A stretch of 64,000 bases of DNA from Anodontia alba (GCA_964016985.1 OZ024835.1:1743501-1807500), one strand, 5' to 3'. Positions 1 through 11,068 are shown, counted from the stretch's first letter. Notes: generated by a model from the letters alone, not told the origin. Translations and numbers: made by a program.

Positions 1-54
1 GGATGTAAAACCTCAAATTATAATCATCAGATTGGATGGCAGACGCTACATTTT

Positions 55-367
55 GGCAGGCCTCGGTGGCGCAGTTGGATGCGCGTCCGACTGGAGACCA
101 GGAGGTCGCCGGCTCGATCCCCGCCGAGATCGGCAACATTCTTTCTTGGAGATTGATCATGAAATACTTTCTACGGTCATTCTCTCCCTTCCGCTGATTC
201 AAGAAGGGCAGTTGTCAGTTTCTGGCGAAAGAATGTGCACAGTACTAGTTAACCGCTTAGAGGACTAAGCCTGCCCAGTAAACATGTGGTTAGGTAAACT
301 GACCGCGCTCGACATGACCACATTGGGTTGACTGGGCTGTAAAACCTCAACACAAACAAACAAACAA
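55..367 (+). mobile_element. SINE-A, near full length
   Basis: tRNA-derived SINE. The head carries a Pol III A box (TGGCGCAGTTGG) and a B box-like GGCTCGATCCC about 35 bp later. A ~200 bp body follows, and the 3' end is AAAACCTCAACACAAACAAAC. The short open frame inside it is not a gene. Confidence 0.8.
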
Positions 368-517
368 AGCTACATTTTGTAACATCTGACAAGTGAGTAT
401 ACTGCTGTCCCTTTACTTAGGGTTAATATGATATTGGTCACTCTTATTTCCCCACAAAAATAGGTGGTAGTCAGTAAAATAGCCTTGGTGAGACTTCAGG
501 CTGCATCAAGGGAAAAT

Positions 518-880
518 ACAGTATATACCCTAAGTATTCGGACACCTTGACTCCTTACCATACTTGTCCTAAAATTTGAAAAAAATCCATTCTGCAACCT
601 GTTGATGTATCTAAAATATTACTGTATATATGGCAAACAGTATAGACCCTGATCAGACGCCACATTCTGCAGCGTCTGATCTGGATCTACACTGTTTGCA
701 AAGACTTATCTGTTTCAATACTCAGGGTAATTATGGTAAATTTTACTACCTGTTGTGTCTAGAATAGTGCTGGATGAGTGGCAAACAGTGTAGACCCTGA
801 TCACACACCACTTTCTACAGCGTCTGATCTGAGTCTACACTATTTGCTGAGGCCTGTCTGTCCCAATAGGGTTATTATTA
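518..880. repeat. TA-2 element and a partial second copy
   Basis: Begins TACCCTAAGTATTCGGACACC and contains two copies of the shared palindrome GCAAACAGT(G)TAGACCCTGATC.. with its inverted partner. The segments end in the inverted form of the TA-2 terminus (CCCAATAGGG). No coding potential. Confidence 0.6.
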
Positions 881-1361
881 AGGCTGGCTAATAGGAGCTG
901 AAAAGATAATTGATTTTCAGTCCTGCCATTGTGATCAATAATCGATTAGTAATAGCTGAAGATTTGGTCGTAATTTGACCTGTCTGAGCATGACTCTTAC
1001 CATATGTTATACTTTATTGCATATATTTGATCAAACAGGCCTGAGCAAACAGTGTAGACCCTGATGAGACGCCGCAAATGCGGCATCTCATCAGGGTCTA
1101 CACTGTTTGCCACCCATCCAGTTATTTTTAGACACAACAATGGGTAGTAAATTTTACGCTTGTTCAAATTTTAGATGCTGTATGGTAAGGAATTGAGGTG
1201 AATACTAAGGGTAAATATGATAAAGTAGCAAACACAGGAATCAAATGATCGATTATTAGCAAATCAGTAATGATAATCATTTCTGTGGAATTTATCGATC
1301 AATTGATCGATTAATTTATCGATCAATTGATCGATTATCCGATTAATGGTGCCAGCCTTAG
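879..1361. repeat. Inverted-repeat element with AAGGCTGGC / GCCAGCCTT ends
   Basis: The ends are inverted copies at 880-888 and 1351-1359. The interior is rich in ATCGAT/TGATCGATTA motifs and holds the near-perfect 66-nt palindrome 1045-1110. It is a non-coding transposon-like unit whose class I cannot assign. Confidence 0.5.
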
Positions 1362-1522
1362 TTATTATGGTAAGTGATTCAGATTATTCTGCATATTTAC
1401 CCAGTATCATTTGAATTGTGATTTTATAGTGCCATTCTGTAGCTCCTTCTTCCTTGGAGATGTATTCATTCACCTTCAGTTTTTTTCTATGACATTGGTT
1501 ATATTGTCACCTTTCATTCCAG

Positions 1523-1659
1523 GATCAACTGTCTGGCCGCAACGTGTCTGCTACAGGCTTGGATGATGTGGAACTTCATAACCTTTCATCTGAAGAGGTT
1601 ACGAGAAAAAACTATTGCTAGCCGTAAAACCAAATCACCGACCAAAAAGAGAGGAAAAG
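1523..1659 (+). CDS. TRAM1: TRAM1 penultimate coding exon
   Basis: 137 nt = 1 + 45 codons + 1. The acceptor is TTTCATTCCAG and the donor AAAAG|GTGAGT. The frame starting at 1524 is open, whereas the frame starting at 1523 meets TAG near the end. It encodes the last helix and the KTKSPTKKRGK basic stretch. Confidence 0.85.
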
Positions 1660-3179
1660 GTGAGTAGCTGCTGTTTCAGGTCTTTTTTGCTAGGATAAAA
1701 CCTTTGTTCTGCAGTGATTATTTGAGCCGTGTAGCAAGAAAAAAACTCTTTGGACTTTCTGCGGAATTGGTCTTTCAGTTTGCATGCACTGTCCCTCATG
1801 TCTATTCCCTTGGCCTGCCACTTACATGAGTGAATAGCATAGATTCTGGCAAGACTGCAGGTATGCGAAGACGTCTAAACCATAGCACTAGTTAAGGCGC
1901 TTTTTTCAATCCAAAAGTATTGATATTTTTCTTATTTCTCCATGAAAACATATGTTTGGTACTCATTAGAAGTGCCTCACCGAGGTGCTTCTAATGAGTA
2001 CCCACAACATATGTTTTCGTGGAGAAATAAGAAAAATATTTACTGGATACCCTCCCTTATCTAGACCTATGTAAACCTTTACTGTTCACATACACTATAA
2101 TGCCTGAACTTATTTTATTCCTGATGCTGGTATGAGGGTGTGTGGTCGTTCTTATCAGTTCCACTGTTTTGATGTTAGCAGGGATCAGACTGACCATTAA
2201 TATTACTAGGATGGGGAATAAGATATATATGACTGAATATTAGACAATATTATAATATTATAATGATTAATCTAGATTCTTTTTAGCCCTTCCATGGGAT
2301 TTTAGGGTAAATATTGTATATAAGTCTTGCTGTGGAAAAATAACAATAATTTCCAAATTTGCTAAAAATCACAGCAAAAGTTACAAGCCATGTCTTGGTG
2401 TGCCAACTCCAGACTACAAACATGAGAAGTCTAGTTTGAGCACAGTTCATGTATGCGTGATGTAGCTCATATGAACCACAACAGGAGACAATGTACCTTA
2501 TGACTCAGTGAAGACTCAGATCAGCCTGCACATCCTTCCTATCTAATCAGTCTTTGCAAGCCCGCCTCGGTGGCTCAGTTGGATGCGCCGTCCAACTGGA
2601 GACCAGGAGGTTGCGGGTTCAACCCCCGCCGAGGTCGGCAACATTCTTTCTTGGAGATTGATCATGAATTATTGTCTACGGTCATTCTCTCCCTTCCGCT
2701 GATTCAAGAAGGGCAGTTGTCAGTTTCTGGCGAAAGAATGTGCACAATATTGGTTAACCGCTTAGAGGACTAAGCCTGCCCAGTAAACGTGTGGTTAGGT
2801 AAACTGACCATGCTCGACATGACCCCATTGGGTTGACTGGGCCATAAAACCTCAACACAAACAAACAGTCTTTGCAAATGCCCTACATACACACCTGGCT
2901 ATTTAAAGAGAGCCCAAAGTGTGTTGGTGGCTGAGCGAATAGCTCTCCTGACTTAGGATCTCAAGGGCCCTGGTCCGAGTTATGCCCCTTTCCATCTTTG
3001 GCATTTTATATTGACAGGCATATAGATTTCTAGTTAATAATAGTGTGATTTCAGTTTAGAATAAATTTAATATTTTGTAATTTTCAGTTGCTCAAGAAGA
3101 CGACATTAGCACCCTTCCTGAAGTGGACCAAAATACTGCTCAAAACGGTTCCCTGCGTCCTAGGAAAGTGAAGAAATAA
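1523..3179 (+). CDS. TRAM1: TRAM1-type translocating chain-associated membrane protein, C-terminal two exons (partial)
   Basis: TRAM is a multispanning ER membrane protein that sits beside the Sec61 translocon and helps signal sequences and membrane segments insert. Seen here: coding exons 1523-1659 and 3088-3179 joined across a GT-AG intron, giving 75 residues to TAA at 3177. The first exon encodes the end of the last membrane helix and its cytosolic exit, with QAWMMWNFI followed by KRLRE. This matches the family's QA-x-MMW-x-FI-x-F-x-L-x-R-x-RE signature. The second exon is a basic, disordered tail with QNGSLRPRK and a KVKK end, like the Asn-Gly and Lys-rich tail of vertebrate TRAM1. The first base of 1523 completes a codon from an exon left of the window, so roughly 80% of the protein is missing. 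Assignment to TRAM1 rather than TRAM2 rests on the tail and is less certain than the family call. Confidence 0.85.
1893..2068. repeat. FB-1 foldback element
   Basis: Near-perfect hairpin. Arms read ATTTTTCTTATTTCTCCATG.. and TACTCATTAGAAGTGCCTC, then return inverted to ATAAGAAAAATAT. Subterminal CCCTTATCTAGA matches the CTTATCTGGAGC ends of other copies. It lies in the TRAM1 intron. Confidence 0.7.
2560..2865 (+). mobile_element. SINE-A, full length with target-site duplication
   Basis: Head with A box TGGCTCAGTTGG and B box GGTTCAACCCC, tail CAACACAAACAAAC. It is flanked by CAGTCTTTGCAA at 2548-2559 and 2866-2877, a 12-bp direct duplication (the first two bases could belong to the tail). 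This is the clearest evidence in the window that the family moves by target-primed retroposition. It lies in the last TRAM1 intron. Confidence 0.9.
3088..3179 (+). CDS. TRAM1: TRAM1 last coding exon
   Basis: 92 nt: 2 bases completing a Val codon, 29 codons, then TAA at 3177-3179. The acceptor is TTGTAATTTTCAG. It encodes an acidic stretch (AQEDD) and a basic C-terminus (RPRKVKK). Confidence 0.85.
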
Positions 3180-3299
3180 ACACAGCATTAATTTAGGAAA
3201 CGGAGAATTATATAGACATAGCTACAGATAATGGGAGCATTCAGAAGACATTTTTTTTTTTTTTTTTTTTTGTTTTAGTGCAAAATGACAATATTATCT

Positions 3300-3530
3300 T
3301 AACCCATTGTATACTAATTATAAATAGACTCTCCCACACTATATATTGGAAGAGTCCAATTTCAATTTTAGGGACATCCGGCTATAAGATTTACATATTC
3401 CTAGAGAAAATGGCTAAACTAATTGCAAACAGCGGAGACCCTGATAAGACGCTGCGTTCTGCAGCGTCTGATCTGGGTCTGCACTGTTTGCCAATTACCC
3501 TTTTAAGGGTCTCCCGACTACAATGGGTTA
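3300..3530. repeat. PB-2 inverted-repeat element
   Basis: Ends TTAACCCATTGTA and TACAATGGGTTAA, with TTAA at both ends. It contains GCAAACAGCGGAGACCCTGAT and its inverted partner. A second copy is 3924-4147 and an inverted one 15991-16213. Confidence 0.7.
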
Positions 3531-3923
3531 ACTTATTACTACAGTTATCACCTTATCTGGAGTTATGGTAGGGTGAAGGGGAAGTTCGAGAAACATTGAA
3601 TCTTGTACATGATTTCAAATGAATTCGATATTATTGTTTGTATGTCATGCTTTTATTGATCTTTTAGTAACATGTTAGCGTATCTCAGCTTTGTAGAAAA
3701 AAACACAGAAAAAACAAAACAACAAAAACTTTCAGATGAATACCTCATTCAAAGAATATTTTAGCACCAAACATTGCGAAAAAAAAAAAAAAAAAAAAAA
3801 GTTTTAAGGGAGTTTGTAGGATTTATTAAATAAATCTCAGAGACACAGATATCTTGTTTAATATTACTGTTTTAGTGCATTTTACTAGAGTCTGAGTTAT
3901 GCCATATCTTGCGAATAGTCATT

Positions 3924-4147
3924 TAACCCATTGTAGACTGAATAGACTTTCCCACACTATATATTGGAAGAGTCCAGTTTCAATTTTAGGTATATCGGGC
4001 TATGAGATTTACATATTCCTAGAGAAAAATAGCTAAACTATTTGCAAACAGTGGAGACCCTATCAGGTGCCACATTCTGCGTGTCTGATCTGGGTCTGCA
4101 CTGTTTGCCAAGTACCCTTTTACGGGTCCCCAGACTACAATGGGTTA
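3924..4147. repeat. PB-2 inverted-repeat element, second copy
   Basis: TTAACCCATTGTAGACTG to ACTACAATGGGTTAA with the same internal CCCACACTATATATTGGAAG motif as 3300-3530. It shares its right TTAA with the adjoining PB-3 copy. Confidence 0.7.
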
Positions 4148-4318
4148 ACCCTTAAAATGCCAGTCACATCTGCAGCAAATGACATCCTAAATTATTTTTT
4201 TTATTTTTCAGAGAAAATAAAAAGTGACATTTCATGTAGATATTTTCTGAAAAAAAAAAAAAGAAAAAGCAAAGTATTTGAATGTCCTTTTCTACAGTTT
4301 GTCATGGTACTTTAAGGC
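4148..4318. repeat. PB-3 inverted-repeat element
   Basis: Starts TTAACCCTTAAAATGCCAG, holds a GACATTTCATG hairpin motif and ends with GGTACTTTAAGG. Same family as 10887-11068, 12287-12528, 15345-15624, 32533-32742, 39783-39960, 41788-42055 and 47140-47372. Confidence 0.6.
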
Positions 4319-4429
4319 TTAAATATAGCTTTTGCACTTAAATAAAACTTCTGCAAATCAAATCTGTTGACATTGTTGTGTTAGAAAGTGTGATATTTAT
4401 TGCAGAAATAATTTATGGTAACCATAGTT

Positions 4430-4636
4430 AGCCTAATTTTTTGACACCTTAACTTCTCACCGTTATTGTCCTAACATTTGAATAAGTCCATTCTACTACC
4501 TGTTGATGTGTCTAGAAATTCCCGTTTGAGTGGCAAATTATGAATACCCTGATCAGACGCTGCATTGTGCGGCATCTTATCTAGGTCTGCACTGTTTGCG
4601 TAAGCTGTCTGTCTGAATATTTAGGGTAAATATAGT
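4430..4636. repeat. TA-2 element
   Basis: Carries TGACACCTTAACTTCTCACCG, TGTTGATGTGTCTAGAAA, a decayed copy of the shared palindrome and an inverted TA-2 end (ATATTTAGGGTAAATA). Confidence 0.5.
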
Positions 4637-4792
4637 ACCTTCATAGTTAACATGGATGTAATTTTGTGGGAAAATCATCATATCAGGATCTGCTCTTGTT
4701 TGCCATTTATCAAGTACTTTTTATACACATCAACAGATCAAATTGACTTGTTCAAGGTAAGGGTATGTATGGTTAGGAGTTGCACTGTTTTT

Positions 4793-5004
4793 AACCCTTG
4801 TTCTGCTGAATATATAAAGATGCCACGCCCACTTCTAATGTACAGCCAATCAGATTACTTGATCTGGATTGTTGATATAAAATCACATATTTAATGGCGA
4901 ACAGTGCAGATCCAAATCAGTTGGCTTCTTCAGAAGCCAACTGATTTGGATCTACACTGTTTGCAAAGGCAGGGTTTATCCAGGTTCAGCAGGACAGGGG
5001 TTAA
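4793..5004. repeat. PB-1 element
   Basis: TTAACCCTTGTTCTGCTGAA to GTTCAGCAGGACAGGGGTTAA, with TTAA at both ends. The centre is the long palindrome around CAGTTGGCTTCTTCAGAAGC. At least 15 copies occur in the window. TTAA flanks plus CCC-starting inverted ends are the piggyBac superfamily signature, hence piggyBac-like MITE by inference. Confidence 0.75.
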
Positions 5005-5316
5005 GGGGAACACTGACTCTTTCAGGGGAAGTAATTCTCAGAAATGTTTTGCCTCCCTACTGAAAAGGGGATCTTGTCTAAAAGCAAAGCATTTGCGCCC
5101 AGGATAATCAAATGCTTTCCTTTTAAACTAGATCTTTTTAGAATAGAACCCCTTTTAGAAGGGCTTGATGTTCAGGAAGATTAAGAGCGGGGCTGTGGAA
5201 ATACCATGCCCATCGTGTCTCATTTCCTTGAGGACAAGTAAGAAATTTTAATATACTTACTTGTCCTGGGTCAAGGACTTCACAGCTCTAGCCAAGAAGA
5301 GTATCCAGGTTATGAA

Positions 5317-5432
5317 ATATATATTTTTCTTATTTTACTGAGGAAAATGTAAGTTGTGGGTACTCATTAGAAGTGCATCACTGTCATTCTGAAGTACTCA
5401 CTACATATGTTTTTCTGGAGTAATAAAAAGTA
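5317..5432. repeat. FB-1 foldback, decayed
   Basis: ATTTTTCTTATTTTACTGAG, GTGGGTACTCATTAGAAG and a degraded returning arm ending TATGTTTTTCTGGAG. Confidence 0.55.
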
Positions 5433-5670
5433 TATATGTATCTGAATATCTGGAGATAATCATTGTCTGCAACAAGGTGAAGGTCAGAGTAGATTTTACC
5501 CATCATGCATCTCATTTATGCATGAACAATTGAGAGGTTTGAATGAATCAAAACTAGTCAAATTATGAATTATTCCAAGTAGAAATTGACCTAATGGCAT
5601 GACCAGTGGTAATGGAGATTAGCTAGCACATCTTTATTACCTGATTAGTGTCTGGTGTATCTTGATTCTC

Positions 5671-5932
5671 TTGCCGGCCTCAGTGGCTCAGTTGGATGCA
5701 CGTCCGACTGCTGATCAGGAGGTTGCAGGTTTGACTCCCAGGATTAGCAACATTCTTTCATGGAGATTGATCATGAAATATTTTCTACGGTCATTCTGTA
5801 TCCTTCTGCTGATTCTGCCAAAAGAATTAGAGGACTAAGCCTGCCCAGTCAATTTGTGGTTAGATAAACTGACCATGCTCGACATGACACCAATGGGTTG
5901 ACTGGGCCATAAAACCTCAACACAAACAAAAA
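5671..5932 (+). mobile_element. SINE-A with internal deletion
   Basis: Head GCCGGCCTCAGTGGCTCAGTTGG, B box region decayed (GGTTTGACTCC), about 50 bp of the body missing, tail CAACACAAACAAAA. Confidence 0.75.
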
Positions 5933-6077
5933 TCTTTTAACCAACTAAATAATGCTAGTCACATCAATAGCAGATAGCATGATAGATATTTCTTTCGGTA
6001 TTTTTCAAAGAAGGCTTGACATTGCATGTGAATCATCTGCTTAGCAGACAATTCACATGAAATAAAGTACAGTAAAT

Positions 6078-6292
6078 GGCCTAAAATTTCATACACCAAT
6101 GTGTCTAACAAAATGGCATATGCAAACAGTGAAGACCCTGATCAGACTGCTCCTAGAGGAGCAGTCTGATCACGGTCTTTACTCTTTGCCATTCCACAAA
6201 GTATTTTAAGAAACAACTGATAAAAAACAAAATATAGGCATAAAAAGTGTGGAATAAAGTGTTCGAAATTTTAGGACATTTACCATACTAAA
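6078..6292. repeat. TA-1 element
   Basis: TAAATGGCCTAAAATTTCATA to GAAATTTTAGGACATTTACCA. The central hairpin is AGACTGCTCCTAGAGGAGCAGTCT in context, an example of the shared palindrome. Other copies: 9118-9345, 10410-10630, 17124-17345, 22618-22846. Confidence 0.65.
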
Positions 6293-6566
6293 ATGTTTAA
6301 AATGTCATCTGCTATAGTTTTGCTTTGCACTTTGATTTGTAAGTTGCATTATAGACCCTTGTCAGGCTGTGTGGATGTGTCTGCTGATTAGAGCCTCTGC
6401 TGGTACCACACAGGCAAATAGCACAGACCCAAGCCAGCTGCACTACTGCACAGACTGGCCTGGGTCTTTGGTGTTTGCTTTTTGAATTTAGATGAAGTTC
6501 AGTCAAACAGGTCTTAGAGGCCACATCTATTAAAGGCTTGATATTCCTCAAAAGCAGATTTTTTTA

Positions 6567-6838
6567 TGCGAGAAAGATTTAATAAATTGATACATAGTAT
6601 TAATACAATCATAAAATGTGGATTCTGACAATCTGTAAAATTTCAGTTAGCCTCTCGTTTTTGAACTGGATCAAAAATGAAAAGATTTTTTATCGTATGT
6701 TGGCAATATTAATTCAGAGATTTGATAAAAAATGATTTCATATCAATAATGAGAGAGTAACTGAAATTTTACAGGTTGTCAGGTGCCACATTTTATGATT
6801 GTATTAATACCATATATCAATTTATTAAACCTTTCTTG
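6567..6838. repeat. Long palindromic element
   Basis: Arms pair over about 100 bp: AAGATTTAATAAATTGATAC, ATTAATACAATCATAAAATG and TGTAAAATTTCAGTTA return inverted on the right. It is a foldback MITE unlike the other families here. Confidence 0.65.
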
Positions 6839-7317
6839 GATAATAAAATGTCTATTTTTTGAGGAATATGGAGCCTTTTAGAGAAGATTCTTTGTTAAAA
6901 GACTTCTAGAAAATATACTTGGATCAGGAGTATTTATTTTGACCTATGTTAAGAGACCGCCTGTCATGAAAGATCATTTATTCACACTCCTTGGAGTGGT
7001 CTTACAAAACAGGTTTGATAGCATTAGATACCTGGTTGTGCATAAAAGTCAAGAAGGATTGCCTTTGGAACCAAAGAACATACAAAATCACGAAAATCGA
7101 AGACTCGGTTTGATTGAGTCTCTTCATGTCATAAGTTGATTTCTCTTGGCTGAACGTATATATATATTGTGTATATAAAACTATTAATGTATATTTGTAG
7201 GTTTGTACATAATTTGTAAGGTGTGTCAGGTGCTGCTGTAGAAAAGTTGACGATAAAATCATCTTTATTATTATTCTTATCATTTTTAGATTCTGAGAAT
7301 CTAGTTCAAATTTTTTA

Positions 7318-7528
7318 TTAACTCTTAAACTCCATCGTCCCTACAGACCAATACAGATACCTTTGCAAACAGTGCAGATCCAGATGAGACGGCTTGTAAC
7401 GAGCCGATCTACACTATTTGTCATTCTTTTATTGATTTTAGACTGAAACCCCTTTTTGCAACAAAGGACCCATTTAAATTCAAGGATGGCAGAGTCCACT
7501 TCAGAAAATAAGGGATGAAAGGGTTAAA
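7318..7528. repeat. TTAA-flanked inverted-repeat element
   Basis: Starts TTAACTCTTAAACTCCATCG and ends GATGAAAGGGTTAA, with the shared GCAAACAGTGCAGATCCAGAT motif inside. A second decayed unit follows to about 7730. Confidence 0.5.
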
Positions 7529-7790
7529 GGTTAAACTTTTTCAACATTTGTGGATAAGGCTGTAACACTTTGCAAACAGTGTAGATCATGATAATATTGC
7601 TTGTTATGAATTCTGTCATCTAGATTTACACTTCATTCACTCTGTTATTATTGATTGTTTTGAAACCATTTTCCAAATAATGGCTTTCTCAAATTTTAAA
7701 GGATGGAAGGGTCCATGTTAGATATTTACATGTAGTGAGGAAAACTCATTTTTGAAAAAAAAAACAGTTCAGTTCACCCCACTCCCCCAC

Positions 7791-7990
7791 CATGAAATAT
7801 TTTCTACGGTCATTCTCTCCCTTCCGCTGATTCAAGAAGGGTAGTTGTGAGTTTCTGGCGAAAGAATGTGCACAATACTGATTAACCGCATAGAGGACTA
7901 AGCCTGCCCGCTAAAAGTGTGGTTAGGTAAACTGAGGGCATTAGACATGACCCCATTGTGTTGACTGGGCCGTAAAACCTCAACACAAAC
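7791..7990 (+). mobile_element. SINE-A, 5'-truncated
   Basis: Body and tail only, from ATGAAATATTTTCTACGGTC to CAACACAAACAA; the tRNA-like head is missing, as expected of incomplete reverse transcription. Confidence 0.75.
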
Positions 7991-8202
7991 AATAAATTTG
8001 AACTTCATCTGACTACCCATCAAGATGTGGGAGTAGCAAACTGTATAGATCCTGAGCAGCCACCACATTCTGCAGCATCTGATCGGGATCTGCACTATTT
8101 GCTCTGGCTTGTCTGTACCAATATTTAGGGTTATTATGTAGTGCTTATACAGAGTTATACCATTCCGTCATCTTGTATATAACCACACTCCTCCCCAACT
8201 TT

Positions 8203-8480
8203 CTTACCCTGCTATACAATAGTGGCAGGGTATTATGGTTTCAAGTTGGTCTTGCGTGTGTCCGTCTCTGTCGTAAGCATGTCTGTCCGTCTCTCTGTTG
8301 TCCTTCCGTAGTTTTGTTTCTGAATGACAATTTAATGAAATATCAATGGATTTTCACGAAACCTTGGTATGTGCATTGGTATTGTGGAGATTTGCTTTGG
8401 GAATTCTAATGGGCAAACTTCATCAACTTTTGACTGCCTACCACATGGTAGTGGTGGGGTATTAGCGTTTCACAGCTCTG
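8203..8480. repeat. G repeat (AGTGGCAGGGTATTA ends)
   Basis: Begins ACAATAGTGGCAGGGTATTA and ends with GTGGTGGGGTATTAGCGTTTC, with a TGTCCGTCTCT stretch and a CAATGGATTTTCACGAAACC core. Related copies: 12640-12815, 14670-14875, 54925-55170. Class unknown. A TA-2 fragment precedes it at about 8015-8150. Confidence 0.5.
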
Positions 8481-8559
8481 TTTGGGTAAATGATTTGAGT
8501 GCTTTGCAGAAATGGTGCATTTTTAAATATTAATTAGCATGTATGCCGTAAACTATTCC

Positions 8560-8850
8560 TTAGAGTTATTACAGTAAACATTAAAACAGCATACAGCTTG
8601 CTGTTTTATGTTTACTGTAATAGCTCTAAGTATTGGGACAGGTAGGCTTTTGCAAACAGTGTAGACCCAGATCAGATGCCACAGAACGCATTGTCTGATC
8701 AGGGTCTACACTGTTGCTATACATATAGCAATACATTTGTATTTTAGAAACTCCAGGAGGTATAATTTAGTAGAATGGACTATTTCAAATTTTAGGAAAA
8801 GAATGGTAAGTAGATAAGGTGTCCCAATACTTAGGGTAAAAACCGTAACA
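8560..8850. repeat. TA-2 element with extended inverted arms
   Basis: The left part is a hairpin (TTATTACAGTAAACATTAAA..TTTAATGTTTACTGTAATA type). It then carries GCAAACAGTGTAGACCCAGA with its partner and an end reading TGTCCCAATACTTAGGGTA. Confidence 0.55.
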
Positions 8851-9117
8851 AGTAGGTTGTGAGAGAGGTTTAAGATGGATGGATACACTTTTAGGGAAAG
8901 CAACTCTATCAAATTTTGTTTACCTCCCTTCTGAAAGGGGGTAGACTAAAAGGAAAGAATTGTCTCCATTTGGCTTGATTTATTTTAGTTATTACAGTAA
9001 TAGTCCTAAAATTTCTCACACCAGATTTTTCTGGTAGAATGTTGCATGCTAACAGTGCAGACCTAGGTCACTGTTTCGCCTTTCCATCAAGTATTGTCTG
9101 AACGAAATGCATTAAAT

Positions 9118-9345
9118 GTAAAGTACGGTAAATGTCCTAAAATTTCATACACCAAAATTGCCAACAAAAATAGAATATACAAAAAGTGCAGACCCAGATC
9201 AGACTGCTCCTTCAGGAGCAGTCTGATCTGGGTCTGCACTGTTTGCCATTCCCCCAAGTATTTTAAGAATCAACTGCATAAAAATCCAAATTAAGGCCAA
9301 AATAGTATTGAATAAAGTGTTCATAGTTTTAGGACATTTACTATA
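9118..9345. repeat. TA-1 element
   Basis: TACGGTAAATGTCCTAAAA at left, TTTAGGACATTTACTATA at right, and a perfect central hairpin AGACTGCTCCTTCAGGAGCA in context. Confidence 0.7.
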
Positions 9346-9504
9346 GTGTGGTTAAAATTTTTTGGACTTCCACTCTAGTTTGTTAATGTACAGTGGCATT
9401 CTATGAATTAAAATCAAACAATAGTATAAACCCAGGTGTCATTCTACTTAAATCTATATTGGACTTTTATCAGCCTGACAGGAATCCTGTGGTGCTTAAA
9501 ACGT

Positions 9505-9738
9505 CCAGTAAATATTTACCGTAATATTGGGACAGATAGGTCTTTGCAAACAGTGCAGACCCAGATCAGATGCTGCAGAATGCAGCATCTGATTAGGATC
9601 TACACTGTTTGCCATACATACAGAAATATTTTACATACATCAACGAGTAGTAGAATGGACTAGTTCAAATTTTAGGACAAGTATGGTAGGTAGATAAGGT
9701 GTCCCAATACTTAGGGTAAATATGGTAAGTAGTATGCT
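9505..9738. repeat. TA-2 element
   Basis: Contains TTGGGACAGATAGGTCTTTGC, the shared palindrome around TGCTGCAGAATGCAGCA, and TGTCCCAATACTTAGGGTA at right. Confidence 0.65.
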
Positions 9739-10166
9739 AACTGGGGGTTGAGCTGGAACATACTTGGTTATGAGCGAAACATACTTGGTTTCAAGTGTGA
9801 AAAGGAGAAGGGCCAGATCAGCTGGTTCCCTGGACACTTCTGCTCTGTCTGCATGTGCTGGAAACCAGCTGTTCACTTGACATGCCACAAATAGAGTGGT
9901 TGCTTTTACTGAACTGGGTCACTCATGGTCAGTAGAAAAGTGTTGTTGTTTTAAAAACTTTTATACGGGCCACATCAAGCAAAAAATGCCTTCGAACATA
10001 CGCAAAATGAACTGATTCGGATCATCCTGCACATTGATACACTCTGTAGTATCCAATAATTCTTTTTAAGTGAAGACCCTAATCAGAATGTGCAGATGGG
10101 CAGGTTGATTTAGGCCACTCCTGCCCACTCGTGTCCGAAGACAATTTTCGCATGGCGTGGCCCATA

Positions 10167-10374
10167 CAGTAAAACCTGTGTAAGAGAGCCACCTTCGAGA
10201 CTGACTTTAAATAGTGGTAGTAGTGGAAAAAGTTGTCTGTCTTTTAAAGGTACATGTCATGTAATTTTGCTAGCAAAATTACATGACATGTACCTTTATA
10301 AGACAACCACCTTTCCACATCAACCACTAAGGTCAATTTCAAAGGTGGCTGTCTTACACAGGTTTTACTGTACT
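10167..10374. repeat. Long palindromic element, TACAGTAAAACCTGTGTAAG ends
   Basis: About 100 bp arms: TACAGTAAAACCTGTGTAAG at left and CTTACACAGGTTTTACTGTA at right, pairing inward to TTTTGCTAGCAAAA. Flanking TA fits a TA-target MITE. Confidence 0.75.
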
Positions 10375-10409
10375 ATTGTTATCAACCCTTCAAGGGCTAA
10401 GCAGAATTG

Positions 10410-10630
10410 TAAGGTAAATGTCCTAAAATTTCGAACACCAAAAGTTCTGACAAAATGAAGTATGCAAACAGTGCAGACCCAGATCAGATTGCTTCTTAAG
10501 GAGCAGTCTGATCAGGATCTACACTGTTTGTCATTCCATGAAGTATTTTAAGCAACAGGTGCATAAAAAGCAAACTTTAGGCCAAAATAGTATGTAATAA
10601 AGTGTTCGAAATTTTAGGACATTTACTGTA
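10410..10630. repeat. TA-1 element
   Basis: Same ends and hairpin as 9118-9345 (AAGGTAAATGTCCTAAAATT to TTTAGGACATTTACTGTA). Confidence 0.65.
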
Positions 10631-10635
10631 GCTGA

Positions 10636-10886
10636 TAGTCTGGCCCCAGACCCTTTCTTTATTTTTCTTTTCTTTCTTTTTCTTCTTTATATATATTTTT
10701 TTTTTGAGGGGACACAACACTTGTATAGCTTGTAGAATGTTTGTTTACTTCAGTCCCTTGGCTAGAAAGTTTTTGTTCAGCCATAGGTAACTTGAAGTTG
10801 GATTAAAGAGGATCATGATAAAAAAAAATAATGTAGAGAAAGAGAGAAATAGATATAAAACAAAAACGACTGGAGCCAGTCTATGT
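10636..10886. repeat. Short element with AGTCTGG..CCAGTCT ends
   Basis: Left end AGTCTGGCCCCAGACCC, right end CGACTGGAGCCAGTCTA. The right end matches the termini of the 4-kb Mutator-like element at 36256-40257. The interior is pyrimidine/AT-rich and non-coding. It may be a deletion derivative of that family. Confidence 0.4.
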
Positions 10887-11068
10887 AGCTGATGACATTC
10901 TGAATTCTTTTTTTATTATTTTTCATAGAAAATAAGACATTCTCTTGTGAATTTTCTGCTTAGCTGCCAGTTCACTTGAAATGTCAGGCCATATTTTCTT
11001 TGAAAAGGAAAAAAAAAAAACAACAAAATGTCATCAGCTGGAGTTGTGATTAGCACTTTATGGGTTAA
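10887..11068. repeat. PB-3 element
   Basis: GCTGATGACATTCTGAATTC, a GTGAATTTTCTGCTTAGCTG hairpin loop, and the end CACTTTATGGGTTAA. Confidence 0.5.

Larger units (their letters stand above)
3180..4346 (+). other. Probable TRAM1 3' UTR and downstream repeats
   Basis: No gene follows the stop. AATAAA hexamers occur at 3829-3834 and 4341-4346; either could end the transcript. The span is mostly two PB-2 copies (3300-3530, 3924-4147), one PB-3 copy (4148-4318) and A/T homopolymers. Confidence 0.4.

Noticed and set aside
4793..5004. Palindromes as Rho-independent terminators
   Set aside because: The hairpins are MITE centres repeated many times in a eukaryotic genome.
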